Source: Flammeovirgaceae bacterium (GTDB lineage: Bacteria; Bacteroidota; Bacteroidia; Cytophagales; Cyclobacteriaceae). Taken from it: 64,000 nucleotides of DNA. Both the position numbers and the translations under genes were made by a program. Location: positions 62,001 to 126,000 of the forward strand of contig JADJMA010000010.1 in the NCBI GenBank assembly GCA_016709845.1, given 5' to 3'. How positions within the stretch are numbered: position 1 is the stretch's first letter; the number at the start of each line of letters is the position of its first letter. A model generated the notes under the pieces. The model was not told the DNA's origin. It was given only the letters and a program-made list of their open reading frames with translations, and ran no database searches. Positions 17,136-28,138 of the stretch are shown here, piece after piece.

Positions 17136-20100
17136 TTACTTTGCTCTGGCACTCACCCAGGTCCGCGCATTTACAAATGCTTCAATCCAGGGACCAACTT
17201 CGTCAGATTTTCGGTGGCGCGGATAGTAGCCCCAATTCCAGGGAAAGAGTGAGCGTTCAATATGAGGCATAATGGCCAAATGTCTTCCATCTTTTGAGCA
17301 CAGGGCAGCAGTAGAAAAATCGGAATCATTAGGATTGCCCGGATATTCGGGATACGTATAGGTGGCTGCAATGTGGTAGTTCTTGTGAGCCTTCAAATCA
17401 AATCTTCCTTCGCCATGAGCTACCCAAACACCCAATTGAGATCCCTCATAGCTAGTAAGCATTACTGAGTTATTCTTTGGGATGTTGATCGAAATAAATG
17501 TGGATTCGAATTTACCGGAGCCATTGTGATGCATTTTAGGATGCGAGCTCATGTCCATATCCTGATAGACCAATCCCAATTCCATCATTAACTGACAGCC
17601 GTTGCATACACCCAGACTAAGCGTGTCCTCACTCTTATAAAAGTTATCCAGTGCAGCCTTAGCTTTGGGATTGTAAAGGAATGCTCCGGCCCAACCTTTA
17701 GCAGAGCCCAGCACATCAGAGTTTGAAAATCCGCCCACAAAAACAATAAGATTAACTTCCGTTAAATCTTCACGACCGGTCATCAGATCAGTCATGTGCA
17801 TCCTTAACATCAAAGCCGGCTAAGTAAAGGGCATAAGCCATCTCCCGATCGCCATTCACACCTTTTCGCGGATGATTGCAGCCTTTATTCCAGTTGGCGT
17901 TCTGCGCTTAGGATCAATATTGTATGTAGAAAACTTACCTTCAAACGTGGGTTGGAATTTATATTCTAAAGGTTGTTTAAAAATATTTTCCTTGCGAGTA
18001 GCGGCATGACCTTTTGGTCGTTGAAGCTGATCTAATAAGAACGAAGTACGAAACCACTGGTCTCTTAAAGAGTCAATGGATAATTTATAATTGACAATTG
18101 ATAATTGACGACTAGCATTTACTTCCCCGATTATCTTGTAGTTAATTCTTTGATTATCCAGAGATATCTTAACACTTTCAACATCGGAGACCTGGATAAC
18201 AATTCCTGGGTTTTCGCTGAATAATGTTTTAATAAAATCATTGCCTAAATCTTTAGAGGTTATAAGCAAACCGACATCAGGAACGGGGAAACACATTTCG
18301 AGTACTGTGGTAATCAATCCGCCTGACGAAATATCGTGACCTGCTAAAATTTGATTTTGTTTAATGAGTTGTTGAACCCCTTCAAAGGCTTTGACAAAAT
18401 AGGCTTCGTCTGTAATAGTTGGAGCTTCAGTACCTAATTGATTTACAACCTGGGCAAAACTACTTCCACCTAACTTGAAAGTATCTTTTGAGAAATCAAT
18501 GTAAATAAGTTTGGAGCCAACAATAGGTTCAAGTGCAGGAGAAATCGTTTTGACGAATGTCACTTACCTCGCCAACAGCCGAAATAATTACAGTACCCGG
18601 TGAAAATACGACTTCACCATTTGGATACTTCTGTGTCATAGATAAAGAATCCTTTCCGGTTGGGATATTAATACCAAGCTTGCAAGCAAAATCACTCACC
18701 GCTTCAACCGCGGCATACAGCCGTGCATTCTCGCCTTTGTTTTTTGCCGGCCACATCCAGTTTGCACTTAACGAAACACCTATCAATCCATGGGTAAGCG
18801 GAGCCCAAATTATATTAAGCAAAGACTCAGCAATGGCTAGTTTACTTCCGGCTGCGGCATCCACCAGTGCAGCACCGGGTGCATGACCAATACCGGTGGC
18901 AATGCCTTTGTTACTGGTAAAATCCAAAGCCATTACCGAGACATTATTCAACGGAAGTTGAATAGGTCCACAGGTTTGCTGAGTAGCGACCCGGCCTGTA
19001 ACGGAGCGATCTACTTTATTCGTTAACCAATCTTTACAGGCAACTGCTTCTAGTTGTAAGACCTGCTCCAGATAATAGACAAACTTCGATTCATCGTACG
19101 TAATCTCAACAAACTTTTCAGTAGAAGTTTTGTCTTCAAGAATCGTTTTGGGTGAAGAACCAAAAAGATGACTTAATTCTAACTCGACCGGCTTGGTGTG
19201 TTTACTGTTATCAATAAAAGTAAATTTTTGATCGCCCGTGGCGGTACCCACCACATACATGGGGGCACGTTCACGCTCAGCAGCTCGTTTAAGCGTGTCT
19301 ACATCTTTTGCATGCATGGCCACACCCATGCGTTCCTGCGATTCGTTACTGATAATTTCCTTATCGGAAAGTGTAGAATCACCTACAGGCAGCTTATCAA
19401 TTTCTATTGTACCACCCGTTGCCTCTAACAATTCTGAAAAGCAATTTAAATGACCACCCGCACCATGATCGTGAATGGAAACAATGGGATTGTTAGTTGA
19501 TTCAACCATAGCCCGGATTGCATTCATCACCCGCTTTTGCATTTCGGGATTGGATCGTTGCACCGCGTTAAGTTCGAGTGCATTAGCAAACTCGCCAGTA
19601 ACAACCGAGGATACGGCCGCCCCGCCCATACCAATACGATAGTTGTCACCCCCTAATAAGATAATTTTATCGCCTGTAGTGAGTGCTTCTTTTTGGCTGT
19701 CTTTCTCTTTACCGTAACCAACCCCGCCCGCTAACATGATTACCTTATCGAATCCAAATTTTTTGTTGTTTTCAAAGTGCTCAAAGGTGAGCACGCTTCC
19801 ACCAATCAAAGGCTGGCCAAATTTGTTTCCAAAATCACTGGCCCCATCCGATGCTTTAATCAGAATTTCAGCAGGAGTTTGATACAACCACTCGCGCTCC
19901 TCAAATTTTTTCTCCCAATCTCGACCGTTATCTAATCGGGGATAGGAAGTAATGTAAACCGCTGTTCCGGCTAAAGGCAAAGATCCTTTCCACCGGCTAA
20001 TCGATCCCGGAATTTCTCCACCACTCCCGGTAGCAGCCCCGTTAAAGGGTTCTACGGTAGTAGGGAAGTTGTGTGTCTCCGCTTTTATTGAAATGACGGA

Positions 20101-20817
20101 ATCGAAATCATCGATTTTAAAATAGTCGGGAACATCCTGCCTGGCTGGAGCAAATTGTTCAACGGTTGGTCCCTTGATAAAAGCAACATTGTCTTTATAT
20201 GCTGAAACGATGTAATTGGGATTTTCCTTCGAAGTTTTTTTGATGAGTTGAAAGAGTGTTGACTCCTTCTCCTTACCATCAATAATGAAAGTGCCGTTAA
20301 AGATTTTATGACGGCAATGCTCACTGTTTACCTGCGAGAATCCAAACACTTCGCTATCGGTAAGTTTCCTTCCTAGTTTCCAGCTAACATCATTCAGGTA
20401 ATCTATTTCTTCCTGGCTAAGTGCCAGGCCTTCCTTTTCGTTATAGGTTTTAATGTCATCAATTTCAATGATGGGCTCGGGTGTATGATGTATACTAAAT
20501 AATTCCTGATCCAATCCCTTGTAAATCCGTTGCAGCATTCGGTCGTGTGGAGCCGATTCATCCTTTACCTCAATGAACTCTTCGATGCGTTCTATTCCCT
20601 TAATACCCATAGTCTGGGTAATTTCAACCGCATTGGTGCTCCAGGGAGTTACCATTTCCTTCCGCGGCCCTAGAAAATTACCAGTAAGGGCATGGTCTTT
20701 CAGCGGGCGGGCTCCGGCAAAAAGCCAGATTAGTTTTTCATAATCTTGAGTATCAAAAGGTTGATTACTTCCAACCGTGTAAAGGATGGTGCCGGAAGTC
20801 CGAAAGAAGATAATCAT
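17136..20817 (-). CDS. purL: Phosphoribosylformylglycinamidine synthase, single-chain, frameshifted
   Basis: Fourth step of purine synthesis: FGAR to FGAM with glutamine and ATP. The span gives about 1,227 residues, the large form with synthetase and glutaminase fused. N-terminal and AIRS-like domains show VNSEHCRHKIFNG, KAETHNFPTTVEPFNGAATGSGGEI and IHDHGAGGHLNCFSE. The C-terminal glutaminase has the nucleophile Cys in LGVCNGCQLM and catalytic His in MPHIERSLFPWNW. ATG at 20817 (MIIFFRTSGT) is chosen because an upstream GTG at 20835 lies within a TATTTTTG promoter element. Indels near 18545 and 17835 break the frame. The stretch near 18061-18113 resembles a Bacteroidota intergenic repeat read in frame. 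Confidence 0.95.
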
Positions 20818-20834
20818 AGGGGTGAGAGTAAGCA

Positions 20835-20842
20835 CAAAAATA
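20835..20842 (-). promoter_or_regulatory. Bacteroidota -7 element (TATTTTTG) for purL
   Basis: On the minus strand TATTTTTG matches TAnnTTTG, 17 bases before the preferred ATG at 20817. A TTTG occurs upstream (20870-20867) but with 24 rather than about 19-21 bases of spacing. Confidence 0.4.
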
Positions 20843-20927
20843 GGGAAGCTTTCGTGTATTCCATGACAAATGGGTAGCGATGTTTACCATCCGGGATAAG
20901 TTCTTTGTCTATTAAATTTTAGTAATG

Positions 20928-20965
20928 AAAAAGCGCCTGATCGAGTTTACGGTCAGACGCTTTTA
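20928..20965 (-). terminator. Terminator of the small lysine-rich gene
   Basis: AAAAGCGcCTGA pairs with TCAGaCGCTTTT around a 12-base loop. Read leftward it ends in CGCTTTTTC. It lies 18 bases after the stop of the 33-residue ORF. Confidence 0.75.
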
Positions 20966-20982
20966 CGATGCCAAAATACAAA

Positions 20983-21084
20983 TTAGCTATTCGCTTTCTT
21001 GGCTTTTTTTTCAGCCCGCTTTTCTTTCAAGGTTTTCAGGGGCTTTTTCTTTTCTGATTTCTTAGAGTCCATTCCTTTTGACAT
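20983..21084 (-). CDS. 33-residue lysine-rich small protein
   Basis: ATG at 21084, TAA at 20985-20983. The product starts MSKGMDSKKSEKKKPLKTLK and ends AEKKAKKANS, with about 40 percent lysine. A terminator immediately follows, which supports a real transcribed gene. It overlaps the current 3' end of the upstream hydrolase gene by 23 bases in another frame. Function unknown. Its basicity suggests nucleic-acid or ribosome binding, but that is only inference. Confidence 0.6.
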   Translation of the reverse strand: MSKGMDSKKSEKKKPLKTLKEKRAEKKAKKANS

Positions 21085-21862
21085 AGCTATAAAGTTTTGT
21101 TGATATAAAAGTAATAAATTTTTTTAAAATTTCAGGCTCTTTGTAATGATCGGAATTCTTTCGGGGATTATTTTCAGTGGTGATGATTTTATCGTACCGG
21201 CCAGTGACAAGGGTTAGTTTTATAGAATGTTCATTTATCAATTCAGCAATACTATTTAAATCAAAATTCAAATGGCGAAACACAACCCACGAATAATAAA
21301 CCCGTTCGCGTTTGGTCTGGGTATCCATTTGTGATTGAGCAAAGCGAATTAATCCTTTATCCGCCAGATGGAAGTATTGAAGGAACTTTGCTATTTGATT
21401 TAACCGATTTGGCTGCAAGATCATACTTTTAAAAAACTGACGAAGTAAAAGCGGGTAGGTTGCCAGACTATACCAGATATTGGTTTTGATACCATCGGGT
21501 GCCAAAAGGAAGGTACGTTCAATTTTCTCTGGAAATAATTCAAGCGTGGCTAACACAAATTTACCACCAAGACTAAACCCTACTAGACTAAATTTTTCGA
21601 TTTTATTTTCTCCAAGAAATTGTTGTAGGATAGCTTGCCAGGTTTCTTTTTCCAAGGCTTGTTCACTATGATTCCAAGAACTGCTTCCGTGAAAAAATAA
21701 GTCGAACGAGTATAATGTATTGTTAGATTCAACTTCGTTCATCAGGCGATCAAAGACTTCATTCGTTTGGCCAAAGCCATGAAAGAGGAGCAAGACATTT
21801 TTACCCTGTCCTTTTTTTTGATAGGCTAAAACTGACCCGTTATGTGTTAAGGTTTGAATCAT
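21062..21862 (-). CDS. Alpha/beta-fold hydrolase
   Basis: About 266 residues. Oxyanion-hole motif LLLFHGFGQTNEVF near residue 25-40, nucleophile elbow GFSLGGKF and the acid region VTGRYDKI. The catalytic His is not obvious (HYKEPEILKK is a candidate). ATG at 21862 (MIQTLTHNG) is preferred over a TTG at 21886. The 3' end runs through an A7 run (near 21120). One base more or fewer would end the protein before the small lysine-rich ORF instead of overlapping it, so the last 15 or so residues are uncertain. Substrate unknown. Confidence 0.82.
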   Translation of the reverse strand: MIQTLTHNGSVLAYQKKGQGKNVLLLFHGFGQTNEVFDRLMNEVESNNTLYSFDLFFHGSSSWNHSEQALEKETWQAILQQFLGENKIEKFSLVGFSLGGKFVLATLELFPEKIERTFLLAPDGIKTNIWYSLATYPLLLRQFFKSMILQPNRLNQIAKFLQYFHLADKGLIRFAQSQMDTQTKRERVYYSWVVFRHLNFDLNSIAELINEHSIKLTLVTGRYDKIITTENNPRKNSDHYKEPEILKKFITFISTKLYSYVKRNGL

Positions 21863-21944
21863 CTTCTTAGGTATACCCTTGGACAAAGGTATAGGATAAA
21901 GTGATTAATATCTTTTTGGATGGGAGCCAGATCAATTGTAATTT

Positions 21945-22745
21945 ATGTCTGATAATAAACCTTTTATGAGTCGCATTCATTTATTTGAATTTGAAGATCA
22001 ACCGTTGTTTCCAAAATTTATTAGAGACTATGGTACCGATTTTCTACAGTTTATAGCCAACAAGACTTTTATGTTTAAGCCTGTTTTACCACTATTGGAA
22101 CGAGGAATCCGATCCAGTAAGGCACACACAATTATTGACCTTGCTTCCGGTGGTGGAGGTGGTTTAGTAAAACTGAATGAAGAACTTTTGAAAATATTCC
22201 CTGACCTAAAAATTATCTTAACCGATTATTATCCTAATCTTGAAGCCTTTGTGTTTATTAAAAGTCAGGCTTCTAATATCGACTTTGAGACTCAGCCCGT
22301 AAACGCACTCGATGTTCCGAAAGAACTTAAAGGTTTGCGTACCCAATTTCTGTCGTTTCATCATTTTCGACCTGAAGAGGCTCTTCGTATTTTACAGAAT
22401 TCGGTAGATGCCAATAGTTCCATTGCTATTTTCGAAGCACAGGAACGAAATTTACCGAGTTTATTGGCTATGTTTTTTTCGCCCTTAACGGTTCTATTAA
22501 CTACCCCATTTATAAGGCCTTTTCGTTTTGGCCGATTGGTATTCACTTACCTGATACCAATTGTACCACTTTTTGTATGGTGGGATGGAATAGTTTCCTT
22601 ATTGAGAACTTACTCGGTGAAAGAAATGAAAGAATTGGTAAGTCAACTTAACCAAGCGGATTCATATACATGGGACATAGGACGTATGAAATCTGGACCC
22701 GGGGCAATACTATATTTATTAGGCGAAAGGAATAACCGAGGCTGA
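21945..22745 (+). CDS. Class I SAM-dependent methyltransferase-like protein
   Basis: 266 residues. The SAM-binding motif I is visible as TIIDLASGGGGGLVKLNEEL (about residues 62-81) with an acidic residue in LTDYYPN after it. The QFLSFHHFRPEEALRIL block matches the post-core helices of small-molecule methyltransferases. The C-terminal half carries two hydrophobic stretches (FFSPLTVLLTTPFI, LVFTYLIPIVPLFVWW) that suggest membrane contact. It is divergent from the hydrolase gene, with an 82-base gap. Substrate unknown. Confidence 0.72.
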   Translation: MSDNKPFMSRIHLFEFEDQPLFPKFIRDYGTDFLQFIANKTFMFKPVLPLLERGIRSSKAHTIIDLASGGGGGLVKLNEELLKIFPDLKIILTDYYPNLEAFVFIKSQASNIDFETQPVNALDVPKELKGLRTQFLSFHHFRPEEALRILQNSVDANSSIAIFEAQERNLPSLLAMFFSPLTVLLTTPFIRPFRFGRLVFTYLIPIVPLFVWWDGIVSLLRTYSVKEMKELVSQLNQADSYTWDIGRMKSGPGAILYLLGERNNRG

Positions 22746-22761
22746 GTCTCTAAAAAGAAGA

Positions 22762-23818
22762 TTAATCCTTCACCTTATTTAACCCCAGCATATTCAACAT
22801 CCAGTTAGCTAATGGTTTTTCGCGATCGCGATTTTTAAGACTTAGATACCAACCTAGTTTCTCGATGATTGGAATCTTATGCGTTTCAACAAATTCAATA
22901 AGGGTTCCGTCCGGATCTTCAATATACGTAAAATGCCCTGCGGCCTTGCCCATGTCAAACGATTGACTGCTGTCTACGGTAAAGCATAGCCTTTGGCTTT
23001 ACAATTTTCGCGTAAAGCAGCCATGCCGTTTACATCAAAGCATAAATGAATAAAACCGAGGTCGCCCCACAAGCGGTCTTTAAAAATCTTTTAGGGGCAA
23101 TGTTTTTCGCCTCCACTAATTCTAATTCGGTGGAGCCTAACAATTTCGAAAAGGCACCTACACGAGGTTTGGCGTGTCGTAGCAGAACTCTTCTTACTTC
23201 ATTTCCTCCGCCCGGTAATCCACTTAAATCAGTAAAGGAAGAAGTTACATCATATACTATTTCTGTATAACCCAGAATATCTTGATACAGGGGAAGCGAT
23301 TTGTCCATGTCGGATACGCCAATCAGACAACCGCCAATCCCACCCATGGTTTTGTTCTCGCGTTTAAACCAACTCAACCCTTCGACTACTTCAAAAAGAT
23401 TACCATAGAGATCATTCACAAAAAAATGCAATCGGCCATCGGGCATCTTTTCCGGTGCGCTTAACAACGTAGCATCCTTCGCTTTCAATTCATTATAAGA
23501 CTCCTGTACATTTCGCGATTTCATCTTTACAGCAAATACACCCGTATCGCCCAGTTGGGGTTGAAATGATGCCCCATTTGGTTTGCGTGAAGTGTATTGC
23601 CAAATTTCGAAACCGCCACCGCCCTGCATATTCATCGCAAGAATGGCAAAACGTTTTTCTGCATTCCCAGCGGTATAGCGCGTCATCAAGGAAGCTTCAG
23701 CAGCATCTTTAAAAATGGGCACATCCATACCAAAATATTTTCGGTACATGGCCCAGGCTTCTTCGGCATCATTTACGCCAATGCCCACTTGCTGAATTCC
23801 GCTTATTATATAACTCAT
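22762..23818 (-). CDS. Double VOC (glyoxalase/dioxygenase-like) protein, frameshifted
   Basis: About 352 residues with two vicinal-oxygen-chelate repeats: IQQVGIGVNDAEEAWAMYRKYFG near the start and GGCLIGVSDMDKSLPLYQDILGY near residue 165. Metal-type residues are seen in LHFFVNDLYGNLFEVVEG and GHFTYIEDPDGTLIEFVE. One or two indels near 22960-23040 split the frame. The family includes glyoxalase I, extradiol dioxygenases and 4-hydroxyphenylpyruvate dioxygenase-like proteins. Nothing in the neighbourhood fixes the substrate. Confidence 0.75.
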
Positions 23819-24019
23819 GCGCTCTTATCTGAAGGTTCTAAAGATAATGGATTTTCCCTTTTTTATGCTAACAATGTATTGAACTAATCATAATTTATCT
23901 GAGAGGTTTTATTTGATACGATAGATCATACGACAACCCTAACTAAGAATCGGGGAATGGAAAAACCCGGAAGGCCCTAAATATTATAGGTAATTGTTAA
24001 TTTCAAAGAAATTGAAAGA

Positions 24020-25557
24020 ATGAAAAATTATTTTTCACAATTGATTCATGCGGGGATTTCAATGCTCTTTTTTTGCGCTTGTTCTTCGGTGGCCTCTCAA
24101 TCTTTATCACATCAGGAAATAGAACGGGCAGCGAATAAGTATTTGCCAAAGGCAATTTCAACATTGAATGAATTCCTGCTTTTGCCCAACAACAGTAATT
24201 CCCCGGCTCAAATAAATCAAAATTTAAGCTGGTGTGTTGACGCTATGAAGCATCGTGGTTTTGAAACAAAGATTTTGTATTCGAATGATGTACCCCATGT
24301 TTACGCCCAGCGACAATTTAACGCCCGACTGCCCTGGGTGCTTTTCTATGTACAGATTGATGGTCAACCAGCCGACAGCGCAAACTGGGATCAGGCAAAT
24401 CCTTACGAAGCTACCCTGAAAAAGAAGGTCAACAATCAATGGCAAAGCATCTCCTGGACACAGCCCAGTGGTTACAATCCGGAATGGAGAATATTTGCCC
24501 GTTCAGCCTCCGATTCGAAAGGGCCGGCAATGGCTCTTTTGTCATCGCTCGATATTCTGAAAGAATTGAAAATTACCCCCACATTTAACATCAAAATAAT
24601 TATGGATTTTCAGGAGGAACTCGGGTCTCCTTTACTTCCACAACTTGTAACCGCTAATAAAGATTTGTTACAGGCTAAAATGGTTTTAATCATGGATGGT
24701 ACACGACACGTTTCAAACCTCCCTACGTTGAATTTCGGAGCACGTGGTATTGCAACCATTCAGTTGAAAGTATTTGGCCCGCGAAACGATCTTCACAGCG
24801 GTCAGTATGGCAACTATGCGCCCAATCCGGTGTTTACGTTGGCTCAGCTGCTGGCTGGTATGAAGGATGATTCGGGTCGGGTACTTATTCCACATTATTA
24901 TGATGGCGTAAATTTATCGGATCAGGAGTTAGCCATGATTAATGAGATGCCGGGCGATGATGCTATCCTTAATCGTAAGTTAGGAATAGCGAGGCCAGAT
25001 CAGGTTGGTCATACCTATGAAGAATCTCTTCAATATCCATCACTCAACGTGCGGGGTATTCGTGCTGGCTCGGTAGAGGATGAAGTGCGAACTGTTATCC
25101 CATCGCAAGCTATTGCCGAATTGGATCTCAGGCTTGTACCGGAAACAGATGGGGAGCGAATGGTTAATCTTATTAAAAATTACATTGCCGATCAGGGATT
25201 CCATTTTGTTAAGGGTGCACCCACGGAAGAAGAACGGGATACATTTAGCAAACTAATCTCTTTTGAATATAGAATTGGATCAAAACCTTTCCGTACCGAT
25301 TTAAACTCGTGGTCAGGCGTGTGGCTGGGCAAAGCTATGGATCGAATCTTTGGTCAGGGTCAATATGTTAACAGCGCACAACGGGTGGCTCTCAACCCAT
25401 TGAATCATTCATCACTACCTTAAATATTCCCGCGGTTTCGTTACGTTTTCCAAACCCGGATAATAATATCCATGCTGCTAATGAAAACCTGGCTATTGGC
25501 AGTTTTGTGGAAGGAATTCAAATGTGCTTGGGCGTGTTAACTCAAGAAATGAATTGA
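24020..25557 (+). CDS. M20-family metallopeptidase, secreted, frameshifted
   Basis: Zinc-dependent exopeptidase (dipeptidase/carboxypeptidase type). The N-terminal signal MKNYFSQLIHAGISMLFFCA has a Cys suited to lipidation. Metal and catalytic blocks: ARSASDSKGPAMAL, DFQEELGSPL with the general-base Glu pair, VLIMDGT, and FGARGIATIQLKVFGPRNDLHSGQYG at the dimerisation domain. The C-terminal metal block is SQPIESFITTLNIPAV after an indel near 25385, ending in TGA at 25555-25557. The stop overlaps the ATG of the DUF819 gene (TGATG), so the two are translationally coupled. Confidence 0.85.
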
Positions 25558-26699
25558 TGGCAAACGCAAGTATTGCCACCATCATTGTTATAATTACCGT
25601 AAGCGCTATTGGGTGGTTGAATAACCAGGAAACAAAGTGGATACAACAACTTCTTAATTGGTTTCCTGCTATTCTATTTGCTTATGTTATACCAGCACTT
25701 ATCACCCAAACCGGTGGGCTGGATTTATCATCCGTGTATTTGCATTCGCTTTCGAGGAATTGGATTGTTCCGTTTGCCATTATGATGGTGATGAGCGCAC
25801 TTTCTTTTCCTCAATTAAAGAAAGTTGGGATAAGACCCATTATGCTCTTTGTATCCGGCTCATTCGCTATAGCTGTTTTGCCAACTATACTAGTGTGGTT
25901 ATTGAAATTTATTTCAGCAGATACATATTCCCTTTTTATTGATCAGCAGTACTGGCGGGGATTAGTGCCTATTACGGGCAGTTGGATTGGGGGCAGTACC
26001 AGTCAGCTGGTATTAAAAGAGTTAGTAAACTGCCCCGAGTCATTATTTTTATCTGTTATCGTACTCGATAATATTTTAGTAAATCTTTGGACAATTTTCA
26101 TGTTTCAGATTATTAAAAGGAGCGACCAGTTGAATAAGTACTTTTCAATTAATGCTCAGATGCCAGCGTTAGAAGATGAAGAATTAAATTTTGGGAGTCG
26201 TCAACGAGCTTCCATGCTTCTTACCTTACTCTCTATAACTGCTGCGGTTGTACTCATCAATTTGCTTACCGATAACTATTTAGTTCGTGTAGTTAGCCTC
26301 TCGCTAATCGGTTTAGGGTTTGGTAATTTTATTCCGCGCTGGAATCACCAGTTTGTGTTAAAAGCCGGAGGCGTGTTAATTATTATTATCATGTCGATAT
26401 TAGGACTTCGGTTAGACTTCAGCGGTTTATCACTCCCCATTTCTTTTGTTATGCTTTGCATTGCGTGGTTACTGGGCCATTACATGGTTATGCTCATTAT
26501 GGCTAAAGTATTAAATGCACACATGGCTTGGGTGCCTATTGCCAGCATGGCTAACCTGGGCGGTATTTCAACAGCACCTGCGGTTACGTCAGCCTATAAT
26601 AAAGCATGGATGCCACACGCAATTTTATTAGCCATTTTAAGTATGGTAACGGGTAACTTCTGGGGCATGCTTACCATTTACATATTCAATCAATTTTAA
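25557..26699 (+). CDS. DUF819 (YjcL-like) integral membrane protein
   Basis: About 380 residues with ten or so hydrophobic segments. Family-typical blocks are VIPALITQTGGL, GLVPITGSWIGGSTSQLVLKE, VVSLSLIGLGFGNFIP and MANLGGISTAPAVTSAYNKAWMPHAILLAIL. The start ATG at 25557 shares one base with the peptidase stop. DUF819 proteins are presumed transporters of unknown substrate. Coupling to a secreted dipeptidase suggests a peptide or amino-acid link, which is inference. Confidence 0.85.
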   Translation: MANASIATIIVIITVSAIGWLNNQETKWIQQLLNWFPAILFAYVIPALITQTGGLDLSSVYLHSLSRNWIVPFAIMMVMSALSFPQLKKVGIRPIMLFVSGSFAIAVLPTILVWLLKFISADTYSLFIDQQYWRGLVPITGSWIGGSTSQLVLKELVNCPESLFLSVIVLDNILVNLWTIFMFQIIKRSDQLNKYFSINAQMPALEDEELNFGSRQRASMLLTLLSITAAVVLINLLTDNYLVRVVSLSLIGLGFGNFIPRWNHQFVLKAGGVLIIIIMSILGLRLDFSGLSLPISFVMLCIAWLLGHYMVMLIMAKVLNAHMAWVPIASMANLGGISTAPAVTSAYNKAWMPHAILLAILSMVTGNFWGMLTIYIFNQF

Positions 26700-26824
26700 A
26701 ATTTGTTAGTCAACTTCTTCCCTGGTTTGATGCCCCATAGGTGTTCAAACCATTAGAGCAGCCATGTCTAATCCCACCCATTCATTAAGACAAGAGTAAC
26801 GCGCGGATTAGTTGATTTCTCGCT

Positions 26825-26832
26825 TATATTTG
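26825..26832 (+). promoter_or_regulatory. Bacteroidota -7 promoter element (TATATTTG) for corA
   Basis: TATATTTG fits TAnnTTTG, 17 bases before the corA ATG. No well-placed -33 TTTG. Confidence 0.4.
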
Positions 26833-26849
26833 ATTGAAACTTATGCACC

Positions 26850-28034
26850 ATGTCTAAGGATAATTCAAAATCATTTAAGGCAGAGAATCTTATTCAGGCA
26901 TTGAAAAAACCCGATGAAATTTTGCTTAAAAGTCTGCGCTCTTTAACCAACATAACAGGAAGTATTACTGGCATTAATTTTAATTTCTATTCTAAAATAA
27001 AGAGCGAGGCGAAGAGTAAAACGGAGCTAACCTTTATTGGTCAGAAGAAAGTAGAGGAAGCAAAACTTCAGTTATTTACTTATAATGATCAAAGTTGTTT
27101 AGAAAGTGAGGAACTCACAGCGTATGTTTCAGTAAATAAAGACGAGCCGGCAGTTAATTATTGGTTAAACCTGCATGGCATTCATGATGTTGACTTAATC
27201 GAAAAGATTGGGAATACGCTTGGTTTTGAAAGGCTAACCGTGCGGCACGTGGTGGACACCACACAACGGCCTAAGGTAGATGATTATGATGACTATATCT
27301 TCTTTAGTATTAAATCCATTTTGCGTACAGAGAGGCAAGAACTCAATATTGAACAATTGTCATTTGTATTGGGTAAAAATTACCTCGTTTCTTTTCAGGA
27401 AGAAGTCGGAGATCATTTTGATCACATTCGCGATAAAATGCGTGATGACCTGGGCCAGGTACGAAGGCGCGAATCCGACTATTTGTTATTTCAATTGCTG
27501 GATGCCATTCTGGATAATTATTTTGAAACAATCGACTTTATTAATCAGGAAGTAACGCTTTTGGAACGCGAAACTTTAACAAACCCCAAGCAATCAACTT
27601 TATTGTTGATGGAGAAAAATAAAAAGGACGTAGATAAAATAAAAAAATCACTGTTGCCTTTTAAGGAGGCACTTACTAACATCTTGAAAGACAGAACTCA
27701 TTTTATCACGAAACGAAATCGTAAATACTTTCGCGATCTTAAAAACAGTTGCACCAATGCTATTGAAGAAGCCAACGCCAGCTATGCAGCCCTGGAAAGT
27801 TTAACGAATATTTATTTTTCATCCCTTAGCCAGAAAATGAATGAAACCATGAAGGTTCTTACAACCGTGGCTACAATTTTCATCCCACTAACTTTCATCG
27901 TAGGAGTGTATGGAATGAATTTTCAGAATATGCCGGAGTTAGGGTGGAAATATGGCTATTTCGTTGTCTGGGGGATCATGCTTTTTATTTTGATGGGCAT
28001 GATCATTTACTTCAAGCGCAAAAAGTGGCTTTAG
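26850..28034 (+). CDS. corA: CorA-family magnesium/cobalt transporter
   Basis: 394 residues, intact. A large cytoplasmic alpha/beta domain and long helices (TFITKRNRKYFRDL region) precede two C-terminal transmembrane helices. The selectivity motif YGMNF is at residues 354-358, followed by NMPEL in the periplasmic loop and the basic C-terminus YFKRKKWL. Forms a pentameric Mg2+ (also Co2+) channel in the inner membrane. Confidence 0.95.
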   Translation: MSKDNSKSFKAENLIQALKKPDEILLKSLRSLTNITGSITGINFNFYSKIKSEAKSKTELTFIGQKKVEEAKLQLFTYNDQSCLESEELTAYVSVNKDEPAVNYWLNLHGIHDVDLIEKIGNTLGFERLTVRHVVDTTQRPKVDDYDDYIFFSIKSILRTERQELNIEQLSFVLGKNYLVSFQEEVGDHFDHIRDKMRDDLGQVRRRESDYLLFQLLDAILDNYFETIDFINQEVTLLERETLTNPKQSTLLLMEKNKKDVDKIKKSLLPFKEALTNILKDRTHFITKRNRKYFRDLKNSCTNAIEEANASYAALESLTNIYFSSLSQKMNETMKVLTTVATIFIPLTFIVGVYGMNFQNMPELGWKYGYFVVWGIMLFILMGMIIYFKRKKWL

Positions 28035-28138
28035 ATCCATAACCATGGCGGCCTGATTTAATCATTCTTTTTTTCACCTTTGATAAAATAATTCCATCCC
28101 AACATCCGACTATGGGTGTATAATAACCGTATGATGGA

